From CAZFIM01 sp964519615 (lineage in GTDB: Bacteria; Chloroflexota; Dehalococcoidia; GIF9; UBA5629), in NCBI GenBank assembly GCA_964519615.1, contig CAZFIM010000025.1:1-33757 (forward strand): a stretch of DNA of 33,757 nt, in the 5' to 3' direction. The notes under the pieces were generated by a model that was given only the letters and a program-made list of their open reading frames with translations, had not been told where the DNA came from and did not search any database. Numbering within the stretch: the stretch's first letter is position 1; every line of letters begins with the position of its first letter. The position numbers and the translations under genes are program-made. Positions 25,922 to 33,745 of the stretch are shown one piece after another.

Positions 25922-27340
25922 ATGAAAGTCATTAAGAAAGTAATTAAAGAAGAAGCCGGATTGGCATTGCCGCTCGCTCTTGTTTTACTGGTTGTCGGGG
26001 CACTCTTTGTTGTTCCCGCACTTGCACTTCTTTCAACTACTCTCAATGCCAATCGGGTAGTGGATCAATCAGATTTGGAGCTGTATGCTGCTGATGCCGG
26101 TATAGAGAAAGCAATCTGGCATATGGAGAATGACGGAGATTTCATCTTGCCGGAAGAAGGTTCACAGGTTGCAGTGGATTTCGGTGGCTCTCTTAACGGG
26201 AAAAATGTAATCGTCACTGTTGAAAATGAAGGTGACCTGGGCTATAAAATTACATCGACGGCTTCGGGAGGTGAGGGGGAGGCTACAACTATTACAGCTT
26301 TTGTCGCTCTTGCTTCCGAGGGAGGGACTATCTATACATCAATTTTTGATTTTGCTGCAGCCAGTCTCGATGGCGATGTGAATATGACAGGAAGCAGTTG
26401 GATATATTCGGATCCAAGGGGAGACGGGGATATATTTGCAAATCTGGGCAATGTTAATCTTGTCGGCAGTTCCATTGTAGAAGGTGATGCTGGGGCAACA
26501 GGTAATGTGAATATTACGGGCAGTGCCAATATTTATGGAGAAGAAGTTGAGGGGGCGGCGGAACTAGATGTTTCATCTTTTCTTGCTGAAGTGGACGCAT
26601 TGGTTGCCCAGTACCAGCAAGAGACACAGAATGTTTCTTGTCCGGGAGTACTGGCTACAGGTGATTGGGTGATATCGTCATCCGGTACATATGACGATAT
26701 ACCTACCATTCAGAGAGATCTCAAGATACAGGGCAGCGGCACTGTAATTCTACCCGGCACTATCTGTGTGGGACGGGATATAAAAATATCCGGCAGTACT
26801 AATGTGATTTTCCAGGGCCCGGTCGAGGTCGGAAGACATATGGATATTTCCGGAAGCGGCGATCTGGAATTTCAGAGCAGCATCTATGTAGCTGATGATT
26901 TTAAGACCACCGGAAGCAAGGATATCTCTATTCTCGGGCCTGTGTATGTGGGAGATGAAATTAAAATGACAGGCAGCGCCTTCCGAGGTGGTGGAACTCT
27001 CATTGCCGGCGGCGATATTCAAATGACGGGAAGCGGTCAACTGAATGATGTCGGCGAAATCCCCTTTTTGATTTCCGTGGATGGGGATATCAGCTTTACC
27101 GGGAGTGCTGTGATATCCGCAATCGTCTGTGCACCGAACGGAGAAGTTCGTATGACAGGAAGTACATGGGTATATGGCTGTCTTGTAGGAGAGAGCCTGA
27201 ATATGGTGGGTAGTTCCAGAGTTGAATATCCTCTTGGTATCAGTGACCGGGAGGATCTGCCTCACGGTGGAGGGTACGGGAGCGAAACGGAGGGAAGTAC
27301 CGGTATACGGGCCTATCACGTAGAACGACAGCGCAACTAG
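25922..27340 (+). CDS. PilX-like pilus protein with a Gly-Ser beta-solenoid (bactofilin-like repeats)
   Basis: The N-terminus (EEAG, then LALPLALVLLVVGALFVVPA) is a prepilin-like helix without Glu+5, and LELYAADAGIEKAIWHMEND is the conserved PilX/GspK-type segment. From about residue 150 to 435 the motif [MIL]xGS recurs twelve times, with the Gly at 157, 182, 200, 271, 291, 311, 331, 351, 370, 394, 413 and 430. Five successive copies are exactly 20 residues apart. Such rungs with alternating hydrophobic residues (DIKISGSTNVIFQGPVEVG) suggest a right-handed beta-solenoid like bactofilin (polymer-forming cytoskeletal domain). A helical insertion of about 55 residues (205-260) splits the solenoid. 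GGAGG precedes the ATG. The domain would lie outside the membrane. Total 472 residues. Confidence 0.8.
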   Translation: MKVIKKVIKEEAGLALPLALVLLVVGALFVVPALALLSTTLNANRVVDQSDLELYAADAGIEKAIWHMENDGDFILPEEGSQVAVDFGGSLNGKNVIVTVENEGDLGYKITSTASGGEGEATTITAFVALASEGGTIYTSIFDFAAASLDGDVNMTGSSWIYSDPRGDGDIFANLGNVNLVGSSIVEGDAGATGNVNITGSANIYGEEVEGAAELDVSSFLAEVDALVAQYQQETQNVSCPGVLATGDWVISSSGTYDDIPTIQRDLKIQGSGTVILPGTICVGRDIKISGSTNVIFQGPVEVGRHMDISGSGDLEFQSSIYVADDFKTTGSKDISILGPVYVGDEIKMTGSAFRGGGTLIAGGDIQMTGSGQLNDVGEIPFLISVDGDISFTGSAVISAIVCAPNGEVRMTGSTWVYGCLVGESLNMVGSSRVEYPLGISDREDLPHGGGYGSETEGSTGIRAYHVERQRN

Positions 27341-27379
27341 AAGATTTGAATTAACTCAAAGTAATAAAAGGGTACTGAT

Positions 27380-27991
27380 ATGCTACAGCCTGAATTGAAA
27401 GAAGAGAAAAAGAGATTATTCGATAGATTACCGAAGCTTAGTAGAGCAAGTATGTTGTTACTGGTCGTCGGTATATTCTTAGTACTTTTTATACCAATGA
27501 TACTGCTATACCGTCAGCAAGCCGGACTGCAGGCGGGATATAGACAGGAACTATCCAATTTGCAGGTAATTTTAGCAACTCCGGCTACTGAAAAAGAACG
27601 TTTGGCGGCAGAAAATATCCAGGCTGAAGCTGAACTTGCTATCGCAAAAGAATTGTTATTCAGTTCCGAGCAAAATGTTGCCATTGTGGAAGGGCTGCTT
27701 GACCTTGCTGAGCAGAGCGATATCACCGTGATTAAGCTGGAAACAACTGAGCCGAAAGAAGACGAACAAGATCCTGACTATCCTTTCCTGATGTACAAAA
27801 TCTCTTTTCAGGGACAAATACCCAAGTTTCAAAATTTCCTTTTGGCAATGGATCAGGATGTGCGTTTCAAATACAGTAGAGTAAATATAGAGGACCCCAA
27901 TACTATAATATTTGAAATAGCTGAGGATAAAGGCGATGAGGATACTGCAACATTTGATTTAAGGGTATCATTCTCTAAAAAAGCGGGTTAA
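27380..27991 (+). CDS. PilO-like pilus alignment protein
   Basis: The 203-residue bitopic protein has a basic cytoplasmic start, one membrane helix (about 23-44, ASMLLLVVGIFLVLFIPMIL), a coiled coil (about 46-95, rich in Glu/Gln/Leu) and a C-terminal ferredoxin-like domain (PFLMYKISFQGQIPKFQNFL). This is the layout of PilO, which pairs with PilN in the periplasm or outer face and links to PilC. It is placed before, not after, the PilM-PilN gene, 5 nt apart. PilN-like identity is the alternative, but the following gene already supplies that. Confidence 0.75.
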   Translation: MLQPELKEEKKRLFDRLPKLSRASMLLLVVGIFLVLFIPMILLYRQQAGLQAGYRQELSNLQVILATPATEKERLAAENIQAEAELAIAKELLFSSEQNVAIVEGLLDLAEQSDITVIKLETTEPKEDEQDPDYPFLMYKISFQGQIPKFQNFLLAMDQDVRFKYSRVNIEDPNTIIFEIAEDKGDEDTATFDLRVSFSKKAG

Positions 27992-27996
27992 AAACA

Positions 27997-29451
27997 ATGG
28001 TTACGATTGATATAGAAGATAATGGTATTCATGTACTATCACTAAAAGGCAAACGTGTAGATAAATTTCTTGATGAGCCTTTGGAACCGGGACTGGTGCA
28101 GGATGGGGTCATTCTTGAAAAAGAGAAGATAGCAGAACGTCTTCGCGAACTCATGCATAACGGCGGTATATCTGAAAAGAAGATTATCGTCGGCGTGAGC
28201 GGCATTCATTCTATTTACAGGCTCGTTCGAACTCCAATCCTCCCCAAAGCGATGATGGGTGAGGCGGTAAGGCGGGAAATGGGCCGTGTCATGCCTGTAT
28301 CTCTCAATGAAATCTATTCGTCATGGCAAGCGGAACCAATCTCAAATGTTGAAAATGTAGTCTGCATGGCTGGTCTCCCGCGTAATACTGTTGATGCGAT
28401 ACTTGAAACGATGGCGCTGGCAGATCTTGAAGTTACCACTATGGATATCAAACCGCTTGCTCTTGCCAGGGTGGCTGACGAAAAGGATGCTCTGGTTATT
28501 AATATTCAATCAGGCAGCTTTGATATAGTGGTTATGATAAATGGTATTCCTGAATTGTTGAGAAGCCTGCTTTTCCCTAATAAGGATATGACAGACGAAG
28601 AGAAGATAGAGTTAATCAAGGGTGAAGTCGGCAGGACGATCAGTTTCTACAATTCAAGCCATAAAGCTGAGCCGATATCGGAAAATACAGCAGCATTCAT
28701 ATTTGGCGATTATAGAGAGCAATTGTCAACTCAACTCTCTTTCAGAGTGAAGCCACTGCCGTTGTTATTCTCATATCCACCTGATTTCATTCCGGAAGAT
28801 TATATTGTCAATATCAGTCTGGCTCTAAAGGAGATAAAATCCGGCACGAACCAGGTACGGATTAATATCAATTGCATGCCCGCTGCCTCCATTCCTGAAC
28901 CCAGGTCAGTTGCGCAAATAGCTGCATGGGCATTTGTCATCGCGGGTATCGCCGTACTCGGATATATGGCTTTTCTCACCGGACAGGCGCTGCATACTAC
29001 CAGAGGCCTGCAAATGCAGGTGGAAGATGCGCGCGCAATGGTAGATGCCAGGAAAGGGACGGCGAGCGAGCTAGAGTTGCTTGAAAGCACCCTGGAAAAT
29101 GTTACTTCTGAATTATCTTACTATAAAGAACCATTGATGAACTATGCTTCGTTACGGGAAGAAGTAATCGGTGACCTGAGTAGAGTAACCAGTTTGTTGC
29201 CGGGGGCAATTGAACTTGATCGTATCGATTACGGAAAATCAGGTGAAGATGAAATAACGGCCACAGAATGGAATATTTCAGGCACTGCTGCAGATGAACT
29301 GGTAGTGGTCAATTACTGTAATTATCTCAGGGCAACAGAAAGATATGACAATGTACTGATAACTAAGATGGAGCAGGTGGAGTTTAACGAAGTGGATTTT
29401 ATCATTACACTGATAGATGAATTGGACCAAACATCTGAAACGGAGAACTAG
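27997..29451 (+). CDS. PilM-PilN fusion protein
   Basis: Residues 1-285 look like PilM, the actin-fold cytoplasmic ring protein (KKIIVGVSGIHSIYRLVRTP and VRREMGRVMPVSLNEIYSSW). The phosphate-binding loops typical of PilM are degenerate (start MVTIDIEDNGIHVLSL). At about 288-295 ININCMP resembles the INLLP motif by which PilN docks on PilM. A single membrane helix follows (about 305-328), then a coiled coil and a PilN-like outer domain to 484. So docking motif and receptor are on one chain. No separate pilN gene is present in the operon. The gene starts 5 nt after the PilO-like gene. Confidence 0.78.
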   Translation: MVTIDIEDNGIHVLSLKGKRVDKFLDEPLEPGLVQDGVILEKEKIAERLRELMHNGGISEKKIIVGVSGIHSIYRLVRTPILPKAMMGEAVRREMGRVMPVSLNEIYSSWQAEPISNVENVVCMAGLPRNTVDAILETMALADLEVTTMDIKPLALARVADEKDALVINIQSGSFDIVVMINGIPELLRSLLFPNKDMTDEEKIELIKGEVGRTISFYNSSHKAEPISENTAAFIFGDYREQLSTQLSFRVKPLPLLFSYPPDFIPEDYIVNISLALKEIKSGTNQVRININCMPAASIPEPRSVAQIAAWAFVIAGIAVLGYMAFLTGQALHTTRGLQMQVEDARAMVDARKGTASELELLESTLENVTSELSYYKEPLMNYASLREEVIGDLSRVTSLLPGAIELDRIDYGKSGEDEITATEWNISGTAADELVVVNYCNYLRATERYDNVLITKMEQVEFNEVDFIITLIDELDQTSETEN

Positions 29452-29454
29452 GAT

Positions 29455-30525
29455 ATGAACATAGAGACCATTTTGCAGCATGCATGGGATACCAAAGCAT
29501 CTGATGTACACCTTGTTGTCGCCAGCCCTCCCGTACTGCGTGTTGATGGAGGACTAACTCCCATGGAGGATGCTCCGGTACTCGGCCGCGAGGATATCGA
29601 ACATATATTCAAGCAGGTTACCAGCAAACAGCAGCAAGAAGTATTTGAAAGAACCTTTGAACTGGACTTTTCTTATTCAATGGAAAATGGCGGTCATTCC
29701 CGTGTTAATGCCTGTTTGCAGCAGAGCTCGATAAGTCTTGCCTTTCGTTTGCAGCCTCAGCGTATACCCACAGTCCATGATCTTGGGCTTCCGTTATTAT
29801 GTGAAGAACTGGTTAAAAGGCCGCGCGGCCTTATCGTGGTGAGCGGACCTACCGGCTCAGGTAAAAGCACTACCCTCGCTGCAATGATACAGCATCTAAA
29901 TAATACCGAACACCGCTACGTTGTAACAATCGAGGACCCGATCGAGTACCGTTATACAAGCGATAAGTGTGTTTTTTCGCAAAGAGAGCTTGAGGCGGAT
30001 ACGCACTCTTTTGTCAATGCCCTTAAGCATGTTCTCAGGCAGGACCCGGATGTTATCCTTGTTGGCGAGATGAGAGACCTCGATACGGTGAGCGCGGTAC
30101 TCACACTGGCGGAAACCGGCCATCTTATCCTCTCTACCGGCCATGCTCCCAGCGCGGCTCAAACAGTTGAGAGAATAGTCGACCTCTTTCCTCCTCATGA
30201 ACGAGATGCAGCACAATCACGCTTGGCGTCAGTGCTTATAGGGGTATTGAGTCAGGCGCTTGTCCCTCGGGTGGGTGGAGGAAGAATAGCCGCTATTGAG
30301 ATCATGCTGGCAAATGCTCCGGTCAAGAACCTGATCCGTGAGGGAAAAATTCATATACTTCCTAATACCATACGCACTCATGCTGAAATCGGCATGCAGA
30401 TGCTCGACGATGCTCTGGTCAACCTCTTTTATAAGGGGCAGATAAGCTGGGAATCGGTCCTTAGTTACTGTCAGGACAAGACAGAAGTTGAGAAACTTGC
30501 AGGTAAAGTCCACATTGGCATGTGA
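29455..30525 (+). CDS. pilT: type IV pilus retraction ATPase PilT
   Basis: The motor for pilus retraction. The 356-residue protein contains ASDVHLVVASPPVLRVDG (15-32), Walker A GPTGSGKST (131-139), ITIEDPIEYRY-like VTIEDPIEY, Walker B VILVGEMRD, and the PilT-specific NAPVKNLIRE, close to the AIRNLIRE motif needed for retraction. The His box reads LSTGHAPSA in place of the usual GTLHTNSA, keeping the His. There is no tetracysteine site, as expected for PilT. It starts 3 nt after the PilM-PilN gene with GGAG in reach and ends the operon, facing the decarboxylase gene 54 nt away. Confidence 0.92.
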   Translation: MNIETILQHAWDTKASDVHLVVASPPVLRVDGGLTPMEDAPVLGREDIEHIFKQVTSKQQQEVFERTFELDFSYSMENGGHSRVNACLQQSSISLAFRLQPQRIPTVHDLGLPLLCEELVKRPRGLIVVSGPTGSGKSTTLAAMIQHLNNTEHRYVVTIEDPIEYRYTSDKCVFSQRELEADTHSFVNALKHVLRQDPDVILVGEMRDLDTVSAVLTLAETGHLILSTGHAPSAAQTVERIVDLFPPHERDAAQSRLASVLIGVLSQALVPRVGGGRIAAIEIMLANAPVKNLIREGKIHILPNTIRTHAEIGMQMLDDALVNLFYKGQISWESVLSYCQDKTEVEKLAGKVHIGM

Positions 30526-30579
30526 TAGATCAACCATCATGCATATCTTTATAAGAATTATGAATAAAGCGTAGAAAAA

Positions 30580-31938
30580 CTATGCGCCCGCAGTAACCGA
30601 ATCCATCGACAAGCTAATTGTATCCCATATGCGCTCAATCCATTCATAGTGTTCCGGTTTCATAAGACAGGAACGGAGGCAGGTCACTGCAGCCTGGTCG
30701 AAGGATACATCTTTCCATATCCTCTCAAGTAATGCGGAAGGATAGTTGAATATGGCAAGATGGAGATTGTGAGCAGCGGCAGTTTCAAATAGACGTTTAG
30801 ATAATTGAGAAATCTCGCTTGCACGTTTACCTTGAGGTGTCCATATAACGATATCAAGTTCAGGCTCCATAATAGTCTTGAACCGGCGATCATTCAATAA
30901 TTTGTTATATAACGAAAGAGCTGCCAACCGCGACCGGGCAAGACCGGCTGCAAATTCCCCGTCTTTGACCATAGGAAGCATCTTTTGCGTAGCCCACAGA
31001 GCAACTGCTGCTGCGCCCGGGCGCGAACATTCAAGGCTTATTTCACCCAGATGCAAGCTTGAAGACGTGAAATATGTGTATGGAGACTCGTGTTTATATA
31101 ATGCTCCTACGTTAGGATTCTTAAAGATAACGCAGCCGCAGCCGAAGGGCTGTAATCCATGCTTATGCGGATCGATAACCAGCGAATCCACTTCATGAAG
31201 TGCTGAATATGCCTTTTGTGTGGCCGGATTCAGGTTATCGACCAGGATGTAATAGCCGCCGTATGCCGCATCTGCATGCAGACGGAAACCGTATTGTCTG
31301 CGCAGTTTGAGGATTTCAGGAAGCGGATCAACCGAACCTGTGCCGGTAGTTCCTATGGTAGCCACTACCAGTGCGATTTTTTCTGTCTGGAGTATGTTTT
31401 CCAGAGCGGCAATGTCCATCTGCCCATTGCTGTGGCAGGGAATTGCACGGAAAGGCAGTTTTAATACATCTGAGATACGTTGATGCGTGTAATGCGCCTG
31501 TTCGGAAGCTGCAATCGCTTCCTCCGGTTTTAACTGTCCTGCCACCCATAGAGCCTCAAGATTTGCCATGGTGCCGCCGCTGCAAAGGTGACCGAGCGCA
31601 TTGTTCCATCCAAACAATGTTGCGATCTGGCTGACAGCTTCTTTTTCCATGGCTGAACTGGCACGGCCGCCGTCCAGAGCGTGGTTATTAGGATTTATCC
31701 ATAAAGAGAGCATATATGCCAGCCTCGCGACAGGATGCGGCGCTTTTAACATTTGTCCGGCATAGAAGGGATGAAAGTAGGGATAGTTGTCTTTCATCAG
31801 TTCTGCAACGTTACACAGTACTTCCGTAACTTTATCGTTGTCGTATTCATAACGGAGGGGTGGAAGAGCGCTAAATCCACCGTCGAGGAGTGTCAGCGCT
31901 TCGATTAATGCATCGATACTCTGATTTTCAAGCTGCAT
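30580..31938 (-). CDS. group II pyridoxal-dependent amino acid decarboxylase
   Basis: A PLP enzyme of the glutamate/aromatic-L-amino-acid/diaminobutyrate decarboxylase fold. The 452-residue protein shows CSGGTMANLEAL (119-130), which binds PLP phosphate, HADAAYGGYY with D223, and VIDPHKHGLQPFGCG with the Schiff-base Lys259. The N-terminal FHPFYAGQMLKAPHPVARLA is typical. Substrate specificity cannot be read safely; glutamate, tyrosine and 2,4-diaminobutyrate are all possible. It has its own promoter and a GGGAG ribosome binding site 7 nt before the ATG. It is the only metabolic gene inside the pilus region. Confidence 0.88.
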   Translation of the reverse strand: MQLENQSIDALIEALTLLDGGFSALPPLRYEYDNDKVTEVLCNVAELMKDNYPYFHPFYAGQMLKAPHPVARLAYMLSLWINPNNHALDGGRASSAMEKEAVSQIATLFGWNNALGHLCSGGTMANLEALWVAGQLKPEEAIAASEQAHYTHQRISDVLKLPFRAIPCHSNGQMDIAALENILQTEKIALVVATIGTTGTGSVDPLPEILKLRRQYGFRLHADAAYGGYYILVDNLNPATQKAYSALHEVDSLVIDPHKHGLQPFGCGCVIFKNPNVGALYKHESPYTYFTSSSLHLGEISLECSRPGAAAVALWATQKMLPMVKDGEFAAGLARSRLAALSLYNKLLNDRRFKTIMEPELDIVIWTPQGKRASEISQLSKRLFETAAAHNLHLAIFNYPSALLERIWKDVSFDQAAVTCLRSCLMKPEHYEWIERIWDTISLSMDSVTAGA

Positions 31939-31984
31939 AGTATAACTCCCATCTTTTTTTGATACGGTCCAATGAGTATTTTGG

Positions 31985-32004
31985 CATGCACTCTTCCGTG
32001 CATG
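31985..32004 (-). repeat. perfect hairpin in the decarboxylase leader
   Basis: CATGCAC (31985-31991) and GTGCATG (31998-32004) form a 7-bp stem with a 6-nt loop, starting within a few nucleotides of the predicted transcription start. It may act as a 5' stabilising stem-loop or as an operator dyad. It is followed by no U tract. Confidence 0.55.
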
Positions 32005-32012
32005 TGGAGGTA

Positions 32013-32041
32013 ATTCTATGCGTATGACATTTCCCGGTCAA
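32013..32041 (-). promoter_or_regulatory. sigma70-type promoter of the decarboxylase gene
   Basis: On the minus strand TTGACC (32036-32041) and TAGAAT (32013-32018) are 17 bp apart. Transcription would start near 32006, leaving a leader of about 68 nt. Confidence 0.6.
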
Positions 32042-32081
32042 GGTGATTGTTTTCTGACAATTTCTGGTAGATAAGAGAACA

Positions 32082-32101
32082 GGATGACCGTATGATCATC
32101 C
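32082..32101 (-). terminator. possible terminator after the major-type pilin gene
   Basis: Read on the minus strand GGATGA and TCATCC form a 6-bp stem with an 8-nt loop, followed by the partly U-rich TGTTCTCTTATC. It lies 55 nt past the pilin stop and upstream of the decarboxylase promoter. The stem is short, so confidence is limited. Confidence 0.35.
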
Positions 32102-32155
32102 CGTCCTGATTAACAAACTATTTATTGGCGCTATTTAAAATTTTTATTCAGCAGA

Positions 32156-32536
32156 TTAGCCTTCCGGTACTTCTGGCGCTGCGGCCTGTCGAGTACAGGC
32201 AGCGCCGCCATCAAATGCTGATTGAGTTACTTCTCCGTCAGCTCCTATTGCATAGGTGCCTGCAACGGTGCCAACGATATATTCAGCACATGCGTCAATA
32301 CTGTCAGGTACACCGCCGCTGTTAGCGGCCATATAGGCCAGCACCGCGGTCTGTACGTTGTGCAGTTCGGCACAGGCGGCTTCGTCATGTCCTGATCCGA
32401 TGAAACTGCCGACATTAAGCGCTACTACCGCTCCGAGTACACCGAGTATACCGATTACTACCAGCAGCTCGATAAGGGTGAAGCCTTTCTCTCCATGGCG
32501 GAAGACTTTCATTATCCTTTTTGTGAGCTTTTGCAT
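32156..32536 (-). CDS. type IV pilin, probable major subunit
   Basis: The start chosen is the ATG at 32536, because GGAGG lies 6 nt before it; an ATG at 32557 would add seven residues. The 18-residue leader ends HGEKG, and FTLIELLVVIGILGVLGAVV follows with Phe+1 and Glu+5, the strongest pilin signature in the window. The mature protein is about 108 residues, small and acidic, with Cys in AACAEL, DACAEY and GAACTR, of which a pair may form the D-region disulfide. It is encoded apart from the main operon with its own strong promoter, as is common for a highly expressed major pilin. The C-terminus is rich in Ala, Pro and Glu. Confidence 0.9.
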   Translation of the reverse strand: MQKLTKRIMKVFRHGEKGFTLIELLVVIGILGVLGAVVALNVGSFIGSGHDEAACAELHNVQTAVLAYMAANSGGVPDSIDACAEYIVGTVAGTYAIGADGEVTQSAFDGGAACTRQAAAPEVPEG

Positions 32537-32639
32537 TTTTGCCCTCCCTGTGTTCATTTCATTTTATTTTTGTTTTTACTTAAATACAGATAAAGTATCC
32601 TATGAATCGCAAGTACAGTAAATAGGGCATTGGTCATAG

Positions 32640-32669
32640 TTTATATGGTAATAAAGTACTACAGGTCAA
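32640..32669 (-). promoter_or_regulatory. sigma70-type promoter of the pilin gene
   Basis: On the minus strand TTGACC (32664-32669) and TATAAA (32640-32645) are 18 bp apart. The start would be near 32633, giving a leader of about 97 nt before the pilin ATG. Confidence 0.55.
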
Positions 32670-32727
32670 TTGCTCGCTTGCGGTTTTTGTATATATTTGG
32701 GATTCTATGCCGTCTGTGCCGGATAGT

Positions 32728-32736
32728 TGATATAAT
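32728..32736 (+). promoter_or_regulatory. extended -10 promoter of the prepilin peptidase gene
   Basis: TG, one base, then TATAAT (32731-32736) makes an extended -10 element without a clear -35 box. Transcription would start near 32743, about 43 nt before the ATG at 32786. It is divergent from the pilin promoter about 60 bp away. Confidence 0.5.
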
Positions 32737-32785
32737 AACCGTAATGTTTTCGGACAGTTTACTTTTGTCTTAGGCTGAAAGTAAT

Positions 32786-33646
32786 ATGCAGACAGGTTTC
32801 TTACAGGAAATAATTACGCAGGGAGTAGCAATTTCAGGAATGACTTTGCCCGGTCTATGGTTGGCTTTATTTTTTATCGCAGGGATCGCAATCGGCAGCT
32901 TTCTCAATGTTGTGGCAGATAGGGTTCCGGGCGGGCAGTCTCTCATCTTTCCGCCGTCACACTGCCCATCCTGCCAGCGCAGAATTTCCAGGTACGATCT
33001 CATTCCGCTGGTAAGCTATCTCTTGCTTCAAGGGCGCTGCAGATACTGCAAATCATCCATACCTGTGAGAGTGTTGCTGGTGGAGCTGTTCACAGGCTTG
33101 CTGCTGGCTTTTCTGTTGTGGCATTTCGGCTTGAGCTGGGAATTGCTTATCGTTGCTTTATATAGTTTTGTGTTTATTGTGCTTTTTATGATAGATATGG
33201 AGCATGGAATTTTACCCAATAAAATAATTTATCCGGCTGCCGCTGCCGCCCTGATTATGGTGGCTGCCGGGTCAATTACTGGATATGAGCCTGCTGGTAT
33301 TACAGCGGAAACAGGCAGCGGTATATGGATTGTGGATGCGGCAATCGGTTTTGCAATCGGTTTTGTATTTTTCTTTGTAGTGGCGCTTATTTTTCGTGGT
33401 GGTATGGGGTGGGGCGATGTGAAATTGGCCGGACTGATGGGGCTGGTAGCCGGCTACCCTCTCATTATCGTTGCCATATTTATAGCGATTGTTGGGGGAG
33501 GACTGCTGGCGGCTCTGCTGATAGCGACAAAAATAAAGTCCCGGAAAGATGCAATACCTTTTGGTCCATTTCTAACTCTTGCTGCTATTGTAACTTTGAT
33601 CTGGGGACAGCATATACTTACGTGGTACCTTACTATGGCGAGGTAA
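32786..33646 (+). CDS. pilD: prepilin peptidase/N-methyltransferase (A24 family, PilD type)
   Basis: The membrane aspartyl protease that trims prepilins after the leader Gly and methylates the new N-terminus. The 286-residue protein has the N-terminal methylase-type domain GSFLNVVADRVP with C60xxC63 and C85xxC88, the zinc-binding tetracysteine of bifunctional PilD. About seven hydrophobic segments follow. The catalytic Asp residues are D137 in MIDMEHGILPN and D211 in the GxGD-like motif GMGWGDVK. It is full length and would process all four prepilin-like proteins encoded nearby. It is transcribed divergently from the major-type pilin. Confidence 0.94.
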   Translation: MQTGFLQEIITQGVAISGMTLPGLWLALFFIAGIAIGSFLNVVADRVPGGQSLIFPPSHCPSCQRRISRYDLIPLVSYLLLQGRCRYCKSSIPVRVLLVELFTGLLLAFLLWHFGLSWELLIVALYSFVFIVLFMIDMEHGILPNKIIYPAAAAALIMVAAGSITGYEPAGITAETGSGIWIVDAAIGFAIGFVFFFVVALIFRGGMGWGDVKLAGLMGLVAGYPLIIVAIFIAIVGGGLLAALLIATKIKSRKDAIPFGPFLTLAAIVTLIWGQHILTWYLTMAR

Positions 33647-33726
33647 ATGCGGCTGTAATACAGCAGGTGTAAATATGCCTGTATTTTATACATGCATACG
33701 ACTCTGTACTAGTTCAGATAGATTAG

Positions 33727-33745
33727 TGACACTACAATAGTGTCA
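33727..33745. promoter_or_regulatory. perfect dyad, operator-like, at the window edge
   Basis: TGACACT (33727-33733) and AGTGTCA (33739-33745) flank ACAAT. TACAAT at 33733-33738, inside the dyad, could be a -10 box, and an ATG follows at 33749. This is the look of a repressor site over a promoter for a gene that continues outside the window. Confidence 0.45.

Noticed and set aside
30569..30585. Terminator between pilT and the decarboxylase gene
   Set aside because: GCGTAG and CTATGC pair only weakly with a G-U pair, and the stem overlaps the decarboxylase stop codon with no proper U tract.
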